Of a stretch of 64,000 bases of DNA, positions 30,784-42,489 are shown piece after piece; the first letter of the stretch is position 1, and every line of letters begins with the position of its first letter. The stretch is from Siphonodentalium dalli (taxonomy: Eukaryota > Mollusca > Scaphopoda > Gadilida > Siphonodentaliidae). The notes beneath the pieces were generated by a model, which saw only the letters and a program-made list of their open reading frames with translations, was not told where the DNA came from and made no database searches. The DNA lies in assembly GCA_032622095.1 (NCBI GenBank), contig CP136068.1:15791729-15855728 (forward strand), written 5' to 3'. A program made the translations under genes and the position numbers.

Positions 30784-31295
30784 TGTTTACGTCCCTGCTA
30801 GGGGCACGAGGGCAACCTATAATTTGCTTTACTGTTTCCATTTTCACACCTGTTTACGCACCAATGGTGTATGCGGGTACACAATTTTATTGTGCTTTTC
30901 AGTCAACGTCTATTTACGCACCCATCGGTGTATGCGGGCACATTTTATTATTTTATTTACATTTAACCGCCTGTTTACGCACCCACGTGGTGTATGCGGG
31001 CAGACTTTATTTTTGCATGATATTGCCTGTTTACGCATCCCTGGGGTGTACTCTCAGGTGCCTAATAATTGTGTTCGCATAATAATAGTGATGGGTGGGG
31101 ATTTAGGCTGAAATTAATAATAGTGATGGTACTTTCACCCTATGTCTCAATTCAAATAATAGTGATCGTTGGGAATTTTCTCCAAAACTTATTAATCATG
31201 CTAACATTATTATTTGGCGCCTGCGGGTATACAGGCACATCGGGCTTGGCTTGTTTATTTGGTTAGGCCTGTTTACACTCAGGGATGTATGCGGG
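30784..31295 (+). repeat. Tandem ~65-bp units, each a small hairpin
   Basis: Units contain CCTGTTTACGCACC...GGTGTATGCGGGCA (30847, 30908, 30970, 31026; degenerate ones at 30784 and 31268). Within each unit ACGCACC and GGTGTATGCG can pair. They lie just before the gag-like ORF, a likely leader or promoter zone. Confidence 0.7.
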
Positions 31296-31578
31296 TTTAG
31301 TTTCAACTATTATTTCACCACACCCCCCCCCATCAACTTCATGCCATGATCATGACATGTTCTACTAAATATTCAATATATAGGTACTGGCTGTGACACC
31401 AGCATTTATACCAGGAATTCATGGTGGTTTAATCTTTACTATAATTTCATGCCGACCTATACCATCTTATTAAACCAAATGTTTGACTATCTTAACACAA
31501 TATATTGTAAATCAGGGCAATCTGTTCTCATGTATTGACCTACTTCTGCTGTGGTTAATTTTCTTTCCACAGCCTACC

Positions 31579-32532
31579 ATGCCTCCAAAGAAGAGCAGAA
31601 ATGTACAGAAGAGGGGGCGTCGTGTGGCAACAGATATAGTAAATTCCACGGCAGATGATTCTTCCAGGACGGCGCCACTGGACTTATCCCTTCCATACAC
31701 TGGGAATGATATTAGACCACAGCTTGATATCCAATCACCGGCACACAACGCACATTCTTTACCGGTACAAATACCGGTCTGGGACCTTTCCTGTTCGCAT
31801 TCAATGTCGGTGCCTACTAGAATATCAAACCCGATAGTTCTGGCACCGACTAATTCTCATATTCCGGCATATTCATCAGTTCAGGCTCCTGTGTCGGTGT
31901 ACACCTCACCGGCAACCACAAGCACATCTCGCATACATATGCCAAGATTTTCAGTGCCGAACATTCCAGTGTCTTATATCAACACTCCAGCTACATCAAC
32001 CATCCGGCCGTCCTGGACAGTTTCAAACCCGACCGTCCCAGCTCATTCGCATTCTCTAAACCCGCTTCCATGGACCTTCAACACGTACACGGATCCATCT
32101 GTCCATATGAACATTCCGTCGACCAGTGACGTTCAACCTGTGTCGAACTCTCATGCAGTTACCGGTACTGTTGCAGCCTCACATAATGAACTATCGAACA
32201 ATCATGACATTTCACATGACAATTTGCCATCACAGGTTGCCTCGGCAATCACCACAGTCATGCAGGGGGCAGGTAATACTGTCAGGGATATTACTAGTTT
32301 TCAATCAGAACTTCAGCGGGTCATCTCATCTTTCCTACATGTTGACAACAACAGTAGCCAGGGGCCAAGGGTTGATATTAATCCAAGTCCGGTTGTCCCT
32401 CTCATCCCTCATATGTCAACACCCGCTGTAGTTGGCACAGCCAATACATCATCAGCCCTCCATACGGCCACCACAGTGCCATTTTTGATCACCTCACATA
32501 TGCCCTTAAAAGTAAAAACAAATTTGGGATAA
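31579..32532 (+). CDS. Gag-like N-terminal ORF of the YR retroelement
   Basis: 318 residues from ATG 31579. The N-terminus is basic (MPPKKSRNVQKRGRR). A long Pro/Ser/Thr-rich, probably disordered region follows (S-, T-, P- and H-rich, residues ~35-270). No folded domain is recognised in it. The frame shifts near 32515 into the conserved gag C-terminal domain downstream. Confidence 0.6.
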   Translation: MPPKKSRNVQKRGRRVATDIVNSTADDSSRTAPLDLSLPYTGNDIRPQLDIQSPAHNAHSLPVQIPVWDLSCSHSMSVPTRISNPIVLAPTNSHIPAYSSVQAPVSVYTSPATTSTSRIHMPRFSVPNIPVSYINTPATSTIRPSWTVSNPTVPAHSHSLNPLPWTFNTYTDPSVHMNIPSTSDVQPVSNSHAVTGTVAASHNELSNNHDISHDNLPSQVASAITTVMQGAGNTVRDITSFQSELQRVISSFLHVDNNSSQGPRVDINPSPVVPLIPHMSTPAVVGTANTSSALHTATTVPFLITSHMPLKVKTNLG

Positions 32533-33110
32533 TGAGCCCATCAATTTGGCCATACTTCTCGCAGGCAATCAAGCAGATGAGCCGACTTGTGACCCATCTG
32601 GTCTGTCATGTGAAACTATACAGGGTCAACCTTATCCCGTGGTGTATGTCCCCAAGCCACCCCGCAAAATTACCACATTATATCAGTGGCAAAAAGCATT
32701 TAGAATTTGTATAGCCATTTATTGTCAGCGGGATAAGGATGCCACAGAGAATCTTTTGACATATTATGATCGAATTCAGAGGATGGCTGAAAGGGGTTAT
32801 GACTGGTTATTATATGACCGTGAATTCAGCGCTCTTAGAGCCACTACCTTAGACTTGCCTTGGCAAAACACCAACTGGGATCTACACGAGCGTGCTTTAC
32901 AACACAACGTCCTCCTCATCAGCAATCTGCTCCGGTCCGGGATCATTTTCAATCGGGATCGGTCATGCAGACATTTCCAAAGACCGCGTTGTATGTGCCC
33001 GTTTCGTACTGCCGAAATTTCCACCACGGTCTATTTTGCAATGGAAGTTGTCGGTTTTCCACCAATGCTTCAAATGTTTTCGTGCCAACAAAGCCATCTC
33101 CTGTGCTGCC
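32520..33110 (+). pseudogene. Gag C-terminal domain and Cys/His region
   Basis: The frame of 32546-33196 has PPRKITTLYQWQKAFRICIA and ENLLTYYDRIQRMAERGYDW, the helical domain that precedes RT in DIRS/Ngaro polyproteins. A Cys-rich segment follows in mixed frames (33000-33110). Broken by frameshifts. Confidence 0.6.
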
Positions 33111-33195
33111 CGCTTATCACGTACCCGTGCCGCCAACAACAAACCCAACCACGGGTCAAAACAATCTGCAGGCCAGCAGCCTACCAACACCCGTA

Positions 33196-34250
33196 AAGGC
33201 CCTAATTTTAAATAGGCTTTTACATGGATACGATGCGACTAAACGTGAGTTTTTAGTTCAAGGGTTTTCTGAAGGCTTTCGATTGGGTTGTCAAACAACA
33301 CCTCCACTTTTGGATTCACCCAACTTGAAATCGGCTACGGAGTTTAAATCAATATTAATGGAAATAGTTAGCGTGGAACTTCATGATGGGCGTATTGCAG
33401 GACCTTTCCTTCACAAACCGTTACCTAATTTTGTTATTTCTCCGATTGGAATAGTCCCGAAAAAGTCTCCTGGACAATTTCGCATGATCCAGCATTTATC
33501 ATATCCGGCTGGTAATTCTGTCAATGACCATATTAGGCCAGATTGGAAAACCGTTCAATACTCGTCAGTACAAACTGCTATGTCATTCATGCAACAACTT
33601 CCTCGTCATTCGTACATGGTTACTTGTGACTTGGCTCATGCGTTCCGTATGAGCCAATTTCCCATAAGGACTACCATTTACTGGGTTTTAAAGTAGACAA
33701 GCATTATTATTATGACAAGGCCCTCGTTATGGGGGCTTCCAGCAGTTGCTTTCTTTTTGAAGAGTTTAGTACTCGAGTGGATGGCTTCGTCTCATCTTGG
33801 TATGCGCTCAGTCACCCACTATCTAGACGATTTTTATTGGATTTTTCATACTAAAGAGCTTGCCACGACCTATTTACAGGCTTTCTTAACGCTCTGTGAA
33901 AAGCTAGGGGTCCCGATTGCACCAGACAAGACATGTGGTCCATCGACCTGTCTCAGTTTTCTAAGCATTGAGCTTGATACCGATCAGATGATGGCTCGCC
34001 TACCGGCCGACAAACGTTTAAAATGTCAACACTTAATATATAATTTCTTACAGCGTAATCGGGTTCTTCTCAAAGAGCTGCAGTCTTTGATTGGTCTGTT
34101 AAACTTTACATGTTCAGTAGTTCTCCCAGGCAGAGTTTTCCTGCGTAGATTAATCAACTTAACAATCGGAGTAACTAAACCTAACCATCATATTAAACTG
34201 AACCGGCAAGCTAAACAGGATCTTCACATCTGGCAACAGTTTCTTCACAA
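33196..34250 (+). pseudogene. Reverse transcriptase of the YR retroelement
   Basis: In the frame ending at 33696: FVISPIGIVPKKSPGQFRMI, then HLSYPAGNSVNDHI and CDLAHAFRMSQFP, the early RT motifs with catalytic Asp. A stop and frame changes follow (33696-33775). The MGASSSCFLFEEF stretch is in one frame, and HYLDDFYW (YxDD, codons 33820-33831) is in the frame of 33712-34431. The thumb and connection region runs to about 34240. Confidence 0.85.
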
Positions 34251-34289
34251 CTTAATGGGAAGACACTGTTTCTGGACCGTCATTGGCTC

Positions 34290-34700
34290 ACCAGCGCCAA
34301 ATTGGTATTGTACACAGATGCAGCCAGTACAATTGGCTTTGGGGCAATTTTTCAGAATCGATATATTCATGGTATTTGGCATCCAGATGAAAAACAGTAT
34401 AACATCGCCGTCATGGAGCTGTATCCCATAGTTCATTGCAGTCAAAATTTAGGGGCATTTGATGAAGAACCGTTGTGTTTTATTCTATTCTGATAATTCA
34501 GCCGTAGTATCAGTCATTAATTCACAAACATCTAAAGATAAGCATCTATTGGCTTTATTGCGCCAGCTTGTGTTATCATGTTTATTAAACAACATTCTTT
34601 TCAAAGCTAAACACCTCCCCGGTATCCACAATGTGTTAAGCGATCTCCTATCCCGTTCGCAGGTATCCGAGTTCCTGAAACAAGCGAAGCCTGGTCCCAA
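34290..34700 (+). pseudogene. RNase H domain of the YR retroelement
   Basis: LYTDAASTIGFGAIF and NIAVMELYPIV (frame of 34302-34493), then FYSDNSAVVSVINSQ and LPGIHNVLSDLLSR (frame of 34459-34764). These carry the D-E-D catalytic positions of DIRS-type RNase H. One frame change occurs near 34440-34490. Confidence 0.8.
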
Positions 34701-34724
34701 GCACCAAGAAATCATCCCGCCAGA

Positions 34725-35639
34725 TTGCTCGCTTCACACCTGGTTACGGCCACAAACATGCTGATTGGACAATCACTTTCCAAAAATTCACTTCGCCAAT
34801 ATGAGCTTGCTCGGGACAATAAAGTCACTTTCTGTTCAGCTCTCAATATCAACCAACAATGGCCAATACCATTGGATACCTTGTGTATTTTCGTGGCTTA
34901 TTTGTTTACGAAGCAATCTGCTCCAACCTCCATTGTTTCCACTCTTACAGCATTTTCATACTGGCACAAAATTAACATGCTCCCTGACAACACCCATTTA
35001 TTTTTGATAAAGAAAATCATATCTGCTACCAAAAGGCTTTGCCCGGTCATGGATATTCGGTTACCTATTACTTTGCCCCTACTTCACCAACTTATCGCGG
35101 CATTGCGTTACACCACCGATAACTCTTACGATCGTGCCTTAACAGCAGCTCTGTTTACATAAACATTTTACGCACCTGCACGCGTTGGTGAATTTTGACC
35201 CAGCACATTCACGGAGGCCTCCTCAGTAGTTCAAGTACATGACTGCTCAATTTCAACTCAATTGGCAACCATTATTTTCCGCCATTTCAAGCACAATATC
35301 CGAGGGGCACCTCATTCAATTCAAATACGGGCTCAGCCTAATGCAGTATTTTGTCCGGTTGTCACATTGCGGAATTACTTGACACATCGTCCTTTGACAG
35401 CCGGTCCTTTATTCTGTCGATCCGACCTTCGACCGGTACTTCGTCGCAATTTTGATAAAACGCTACAGCGCACACTCACCTTTTGTCAGGTCGATACTAC
35501 TGTGTTCAAAGGGCACTCTTTCCGTATTGGTGCGGCCAGTCTAGCTGCACAAATGGGTTTTTCGGATCTTCAGATCCAGCAACTCGGCCGCTGGAAAACC
35601 GATGCATTTCGTAAATATATTCGGCAAACACCTTTGTAA
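34725..35639 (+). pseudogene. Tyrosine recombinase of the YR retroelement
   Basis: The N-terminal core-binding domain (34725-35162: SLSKNSLRQYELARDNKV, VAYLF, ISATKRL) ends at a stop just before the catalytic Arg region (FYAPARVGEF, ~35167-35195). After a frame change the catalytic C-terminus is intact at 35262-35639. It has HSFRIGAASLAAQMG (H-x-x-R), LGRWKTDAFRKYIR with the Trp position and nucleophile Tyr. It would insert the circular cDNA copy. Confidence 0.85.
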
Positions 35640-36372
35640 AGCAGTTAACATGCCCATTAAATCCAACAGAAAGGGAGGTCTCTGCTTCTCTGACTTGGCA
35701 TGGGCGTCAATTGGGATGCAGCAATTTGTCTTTCGTTCGTTTGGCTTGTTTGCCCAGTCTTCTTTCATCAGTTATGATCATCAGGACCGCTGAAAGGACA
35801 ACCTTACACCTTCGATCGACAGGGCATGGGCGTTGCGACAATTATGGGTTTTACTTTCTGGTCAACTACCTCAGTCGGGGCGGATACCCCACCCATTTGT
35901 TTTCCTCATCTTTTCTTTTTATCATTTTATTTTATTAATCATCTCAATGGAGATTATTACCCTTGCCATTGTGTCCAAATTTTGATATTTAATCACATAA
36001 TATTCAAAATATCCCGGATGTACATGTATTCTCTGATCTTATAGTTCCATGTCTCGCTCCTTGTGTGGCCGCGTTGAAGTGAATCAAATCAAAGCAAATA
36101 TAAACAAAAGGCAGAGGTTTGATCCACTTCAACTGTGGCGGTTTTGTCGTCCACCTTTATGTATTTCAACTTTTGTATTTCTATATTTTACATTTTTTTA
36201 CTCTGTTTGTGTTGGGAAAAAATCTTTTTAAAACTTTAATATCATATAAATTAAAACAGAGTCCATCCGGAAACCATTGTTTCTAAATTCACTTTGTTAT
36301 CCAATGGGCCGGGATCATAAAATATGCTTCTAATGGGCAGTACTATTGCCCACCTTTGTTTTCCATGCAGTA
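35640..36372. other. 3' flank of the retroelement with an inverted repeat
   Basis: An inverted repeat with arms of about 24 bp lies at 36068-36143 (CCGCGTTGAAGTGAATCAAA / TTTGATCCACTTCAACTGTG). It may be part of the terminal structure. No gene. Confidence 0.4.
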
Positions 36373-36463
36373 TCTATTATATATTTTGGGAAATATGTCT
36401 GTCTGTCTGTTCGCCGAAAAGCAGAGGGGAAACAGCCCGGACGAAGTCGGGTCCACCAGCTAG
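36373..36463 (+). mobile_element. Miniature Helitron (91 bp)
   Basis: It starts TCTATTATATATTTTGG after A (36372) and ends CTAG (36460-36463) before T, the A|T insertion rule of Helitrons. A hairpin CCCGGACGAAGTCGGG (36436-36451) precedes the end. Both ends match the 1.17-kb element at 42490-43660. Confidence 0.8.
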
Positions 36464-38524
36464 TATATATATATATATAATAATAAAACACGAAGTTGTT
36501 GGCAGATGGACTGGTTTAGCCCGTATAAAACGAGTATTGGCTGTCTGGACATCGACGCGATCATGTCTGGTGTTTTTCGCGCCCATGTAGCTTGTGACGT
36601 CCTGATGTGCGTCATGACGTTATCGCGTCTTGATCGGTTTCCAGAAAGAAACCATTCAATATCGTTCATTTATGAACGATTTATAACCAAAATAAAACCA
36701 GATAACAATGCAAATTAAGTATAGATGTGGATTTATATTACAATTGATGCAACCTTTTCATATTATTCCGTGTACATTCTTTACAGTAAGTACTTCCGGT
36801 ATGACGTAACATATTCACGGAAGGACAGACAAATAAACAGACAGACAAATATCCGCACCGAAAACATTACTTGCGTCCAGCATGGACTGGCGCAAGTAAC
36901 AACAAAACATGGTAACATCTTCGACGTTGATTATTTCACGTAGGCCAAAGAAAAATAAACACCAGATTCGGATAACATGTCAGAAAAATGGGGTTGGTAG
37001 CTATTAATTTTTACCTTACTCGCTGTTACTCGTATTTATATTCGTGCAGTATAGTTTTAAATGAGCACACTGTAAATCGCTAACGCTGTCTGATCACGAA
37101 TTCAGAAATGACAAACATACTTTCTAAAAGTCGTATTTCCAATTGCATTCAGAAAATATCAGCTATGGTTTATATCGTGTACGAAGATAGATTTGAAGGC
37201 ACGAAGGGCATTGGTTGTAGTATATAATTAAGAAATAAATTACCAACTTATGAACATTTCCTCAAGAATATACTATTTGTACAAGTATAATGATTGTATG
37301 AATTCCATTTTAATTCGAGCCAATTCCGCTTTAGACAGAGATGAGCGGTTACTTTAAATATGACTACATGTACCTGTGGCGTGGATCGTTCTATCGTTCA
37401 ATTCAATGAATCAGTTGGTTCCAGTCCAGAAGTGCACGATAAGATCGGGAATGATTATCGTATGTTCACGTCGAGTGATATGCTATACATAACCAGAACT
37501 TGGCAAGTTTCAGCATTCCACTATTACCACATCTGTTTAATTTAATTTATGGATATTTCTGCGACTATCATTTCAATTCCAATGTCATTACCAGTGGTGG
37601 ACTCATTATAACGGATGCGTAACAGACCTGAAAAAATTGTTTTACCAATGTTCTAAACAAATAAGTATACAGAAAGTTCACGGCTTATGGTATTTATCAC
37701 TATTACGTGCAGTTTTGGAACCACACACAAGACATTCATCGACATAGAAGTTAACTACCTACTAGTTGAGGCGGACATTATGCATGTATGTCATAATTTT
37801 ATTTATACACAATACAGAAAATTTGTTAAACACTTCAATGCTATATATAACCATATTTAATGCACTAAATCGTAATGGAGGGCTATCACTGGAAATTTAA
37901 GACACATCATAGAGTTGTTTGAAGTCATGTATATGGTCTACAGATGCACGTACACTGCCGATAATTATAGGAAATATATAAATGGCTACGTCAAACTTGA
38001 ACATATAGACCTAAACGCATACAAGCAATCCATCAATAATCTAAATGTTGCGTTTAGATTTCGAGTGATGTTTAATTTGTTATCAGTGTAACCGTGCGTG
38101 ACCAACTAATAACATTGAGGAGTTGGGCCTGAAACAGTACGAGGATGTTGTCGATGAACGGTTTGGGAAAGTGAAGAGGTAATCTCCTGACGAAACCATC
38201 AGCAAAATTTTAAATACACCACAGCCGCACTAAGACATCAAGCGCAGTTCAACTGTGAAATCTTTGAAGAGTGATATGCACTTATATTCGAGACTGTATG
38301 TCGCTTGTACAATTCGAGACGGGAATCTTTCTGACTTATTTTCTCACGAGAATCAAACATATCCACCATCTCTCTCTGAAAGATGGAACGTTAAGAGTCA
38401 CTTATAAATGTGATATAGTGTCTAGAAGCATCCGTGATACAAGAAGATCAGACAGCGGGTGAAGATAGTAAAGTAGTACCGGATGTCGCGGTGCTTCAAT
38501 GCTATGCCATGTTAACAGTGCATC
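36464..38524. other. No recognisable gene
   Basis: AT-rich, short open frames only. A short (AT)n run is at 36463-36480. Confidence 0.4.
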
Positions 38525-38531
38525 ATTAACT

Positions 38532-38660
38532 AGGGCTGCCACGATGCATCGAGATTTCGATGCATCGCGATGCGCTTGCTTCGATTCGAGTTTCGATTTA
38601 TCCAAAACCATAATCGAATAGTTTCGATGCGGACTGTACCGCACCGGCCGGTGCATAAGT
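38532..38660 (+). mobile_element. hAT-like terminal fragment
   Basis: TAGGGCTGCCACGATGCATC with following palindromic CGATGCATCG sequence resembles one end of a hAT-type MITE. I did not find the opposite end, so it is a fragment at best. 38661-39679 shows nothing. Confidence 0.35.
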
Positions 38661-39679
38661 CGATCTTTTGTGATTTACTAGTGTATAAAGACACCCCTAT
38701 AATAAAAATTAAAAAGGGCTATTTTATGTACGAATTATGAAAGTATATAGCCATATCATGAATTTTTTGTGAAACGAGATCTGTTTTATTTGTTTGGATT
38801 AGGCATTGCGATACGGTAACTGTCGCCATTTTCATTGGAATTTCCCACTCTAAATATAGATGCAGTTTCGTTTGCTATCTAATTACCGCAGTGTGCAGAC
38901 GAAAGCTAACATGAGAAGAATGATTTGATAGGCTGATTTCGGTAATGCGCATACTATTGACCAATGACCTGTCCTGTTTTATAAGTCGATCGGGTAATCG
39001 GGGTCAAACACGTGACACACTCAAAATCTTTTTTCAAATGGACCTCCAGTTTGTTTTGATCTAGTTGAAGAATGAGGATTTACATTTATCAATTGCAACA
39101 AATACAAATCTGGACCTCACTTTCATGGCTTTCTTTGAAAGTTGGCACTTGAAAAATGTACAGTATGGTTTAATTTAATATTGGATCCCAGACGTACATG
39201 TACATGTTATTCAGAGATATTGGACCTGTCGACTCGCACATATACTCGACAGTCCCAAGTATGGGAATATGGCCATTATGGGGTAAATTCCGGGTAATAC
39301 GTGAACATTGAACAACATCTCTAAAAGTAAATGGTATACCATTGGAAATGTTTTTGGTAATTGATTTATTAACAGTGTTTAGCAACTTTAGTGCTGATTA
39401 GTATTTACATATCGGATACATACATAGCAGTATAGATGACAGTATCATGACATGAATGGTATTTAATTTTTCAAATAGACTTTCTGGGATACAGTGCCGC
39501 TGTCATGACTCTAAATCAGCAGACCTGTTTTTGCCGGTAACTTGCATTATTTGTCAATTTCCCTCATTGTGCAAGAATATATGTATATATTAAATAGAAT
39601 TTTAAATATACTCTTGATGCTTTCTTCGGCGTATCTGTTTTGCTAGATGACTATATGAATGTCCTAATTTCAGTCCCAA

Positions 39680-42065
39680 TTACATGTGACAGTATAGAAG
39701 ATATAATTGTTCAAGTGATTTAATTTGATCACCATTAATTTTGTCGAGTTTGTGAAATTTGAACGCCAAAAACTCCTCAGAATGAATGATGGAGATGACT
39801 ATATATCTTTGGTGGATATCGGCAACTGAAACATTTATATAAATGTTAGTGCCCCTTCTCTCCCCATCGCTGACACAAACGACACCAAATGTGGCGTCTT
39901 TAACCCTTATTATTTGATTCCGCGTATCATTGGAGAAGAACGTGTACAAATGTGGTGGAAATTATAGTGCTAAAAATATTTGTATCGGCTTTAGTGCCCA
40001 CCCTTTCCCATTCATGAATTGAATAACACCGCCTTTGACTTATCTAAACCACGTCTGTTAGACTCATTAAACTAAACAAATTATTGTCAAACGTATTGCC
40101 CACCATCTCTCAAACAACGGCACCAATTTGGAGTCTTTAAATCACACGATTAGATTCCTCATATCATGGAGAAGAATATGTATCAATTTGGTGAAAATCG
40201 GCGCTTCAAATGTTGTTTTGTATTTTGGTGCACCTCTCCCCTCCGTGCACCGTTGACTCGAACGGCGCCATAGCGTGGATATGATTATGTAAATGTTTGG
40301 TGGAAAGCGGCTGCAAAAATATTTCATCATTTTTGCTGCCCTACTCTACCCTTGACCCTAACAGTGTCACCTTAGAAAATTTTAACCCACACCATTATCT
40401 TTCTCGAAAACAGTTACCACTGTTTGAACTTTTTTGTGCCATCTAGATGGTCCCCCGTGAAGTTATATCGAACAAAGACAGACATTCGCAAATATATGCC
40501 CCAAATGTGGCGTCCTTAACCCACATGCATTTATTCCTCGTATCATTGGAAAAGAACGTATATGAATTCGATGGAAATTGGCGCTAAACATATTTGTTAT
40601 CAGTTTTTGGTGACCCTTCCCTCCCTATCCCTGAATTAAGCGCGCACTTTTGACATATTTAAACCACACAATTAGACTCAATTTGAAGATGACTATATAT
40701 AAATATATATATAAAATAGGTGGAAATCCGCGACTAAATTTTTTTTTGTCAAATTCAGCTCCCCCCCCCCAATCTCCCAGACAATACCAATTTAGCATCT
40801 TTAAATCACACGATCATTGAGAAGAATGTGTATCAATTTGGTGGAAATCGGCTCTAATTTTGTTTATCAATTTTGGTGCCCTCTCCCCTTCTCTTAACCA
40901 CTGACGCGAATTGCGCCACTTTGACAGCCTTGTAGTCATGCGCTTGAAGTTAGATAATTGGGTGGCTTAAAAACAATATACATTGTATTTCATTTCAATT
41001 TTATTATATTTTAGTGACAACACCTGGATTTAAATTAAAATTGCCCTCAAGTGAAAACTCACCTACGATGCCCTTGTGAGTGGACAACCATTCACACCAA
41101 AAGCTGTGAAAAGGCCTGCTATGTGTAGTCGAAGTTTGATTCTTTTTTCGTTCTGAAGAACACCATTTTCCCCATTGGTGTCAGTATTTCGTCATATTGT
41201 TACGATCGGAGAATCTAAAAGGCGTAAAAGCTGTGACTCACAAGAAACACACTGCGTGCAGGCAACTATAAATTGCATGCGAAGTACTCAACGTATGAGT
41301 GTTTCATCGAAAATCATTCATTGTTTACAATCGCGCACTGGGGGAAATACGTCTTCAACTTCTGACGTCATTTCCGTAGTTCTCGCAAAAATAGGGATTA
41401 GGCTCTGATTGACGTCGAGGTGGGGGGGGGGGGGGGACTAAATTTGATAAGAATTTGTTTAGTCGCCGGTCATCACCAAACACCAAGGCTAAATATGTCA
41501 AATGTGGGGCCGTTCGAGTCTATGGTGCATGGGTAATGAGAGGGACACCAAAATTTAAAAAAAATACATTCAGCGCCGATTTCCACCAAATTGATACACA
41601 TACTTCTCTGCGATACGAGCAATCGTGTGATTTAAAAACGCCACATTCGAGGCTGTTTGGTGAGAGATGGATGGGGGTGGGGCACTAAAGTTGATATAAA
41701 TTTGTTAAGTTGACGATTACCACCAAATTTAAACACAATCATCTTCATAATATCGGGTGTATACTGGATGTGGTTTAGATATGTCCAAAGTGGCACCGCT
41801 TGAATCATGAACGGGGGGGGGGGGGGCAGCAAAGCTGATACAAATATGTTTAGCACTAATTGCCATCAAATTCATACACGTTCTTCTCCAATGATACGAG
41901 GAACGAAATCATGTGTGTTCAATACGCCACATTCCGTGCCGTTTGTGTCACGGGTGGAGAGAACAGGGGCACTACCATTGATAATAATTATTTAGTCGCC
42001 GATAACCACCAAAGTTATATAGTCATTCCCATTATTTGTTCTAAGGAGTTCTGGCGGTCATATAT
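39680..42065. repeat. Inverted array of ~300-bp degenerate repeats
   Basis: Units contain CACCAAATTGATACACATTC, CTTCTCCAATGATACGAGGA, TGTGATTTAAA..CGCCACATT and GGTGGGGCACTAAA. Units at 39680-40930 run on the - strand and units at 41440-42060 on the + strand, facing each other around about 41150. The right units carry poly-G runs (41420, 41815). Short open frames here are repeat-derived. Confidence 0.65.
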
Positions 42066-42115
42066 CACAACCTGGACATATTGTGAGCGAATTAAGTGAA
42101 CAATATAGAGGATCT

Positions 42116-42252
42116 CACATGAGTTTCTATTTTATACGGAATTTATCAACCGAGTTCACTAAATTCGATTTGAGCCGAGGTTTACCGAGGCTCAAATAGA
42201 ATTTAGTGGACGAGGTTGATAAATTACGTATAAAATAGGACGAGTGTGAGAT
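42116..42252. repeat. Palindromic MITE-like hairpin
   Basis: The arms pair around 42185: ATTTTATACGGAATTTATCAACCGAG on the left with the inverse on the right, and AAATTCGATTTGAGCC against GGCTCAAATAGAATTT. A Helitron-type 3' end with hairpin and CTAG (42438-42441) lies shortly downstream. Confidence 0.7.
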
Positions 42253-42489
42253 ACTTTTTATCACATGATCAAATAAACGCGAAGCAATGCGAAATATCAA
42301 TCGAAAACAACGATAAAAACCGCAGCGATCGCAAGTCATTTGAAGAACGATGTGACGTCATCGCACGCGCTGATATTAAACGTGTCTCTTATCGAGGGGT
42401 TCACAAGAATTTAACCTGACAACGCCGGGTAACACTACTAGTATATAACAAGAAAACCAATGTCAGAAATGGTAACGCGCTCAAGATCA

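Larger units (their letters stand above)
29858..35640 (+). mobile_element. Tyrosine-recombinase retrotransposon (DIRS/Ngaro type), decayed
   Basis: Order on the + strand: SGNH hydrolase, repeat-rich leader, gag-like ORF, RT, RNase H, tyrosine recombinase. RT plus tyrosine recombinase without a DDE integrase defines DIRS-like elements. Several frame breaks show it is inactive. Outer boundaries are not defined: I did not find the split direct repeats expected of Ngaro, though an inverted repeat at 36068-36143 may be part of the 3' end. Confidence 0.8.
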
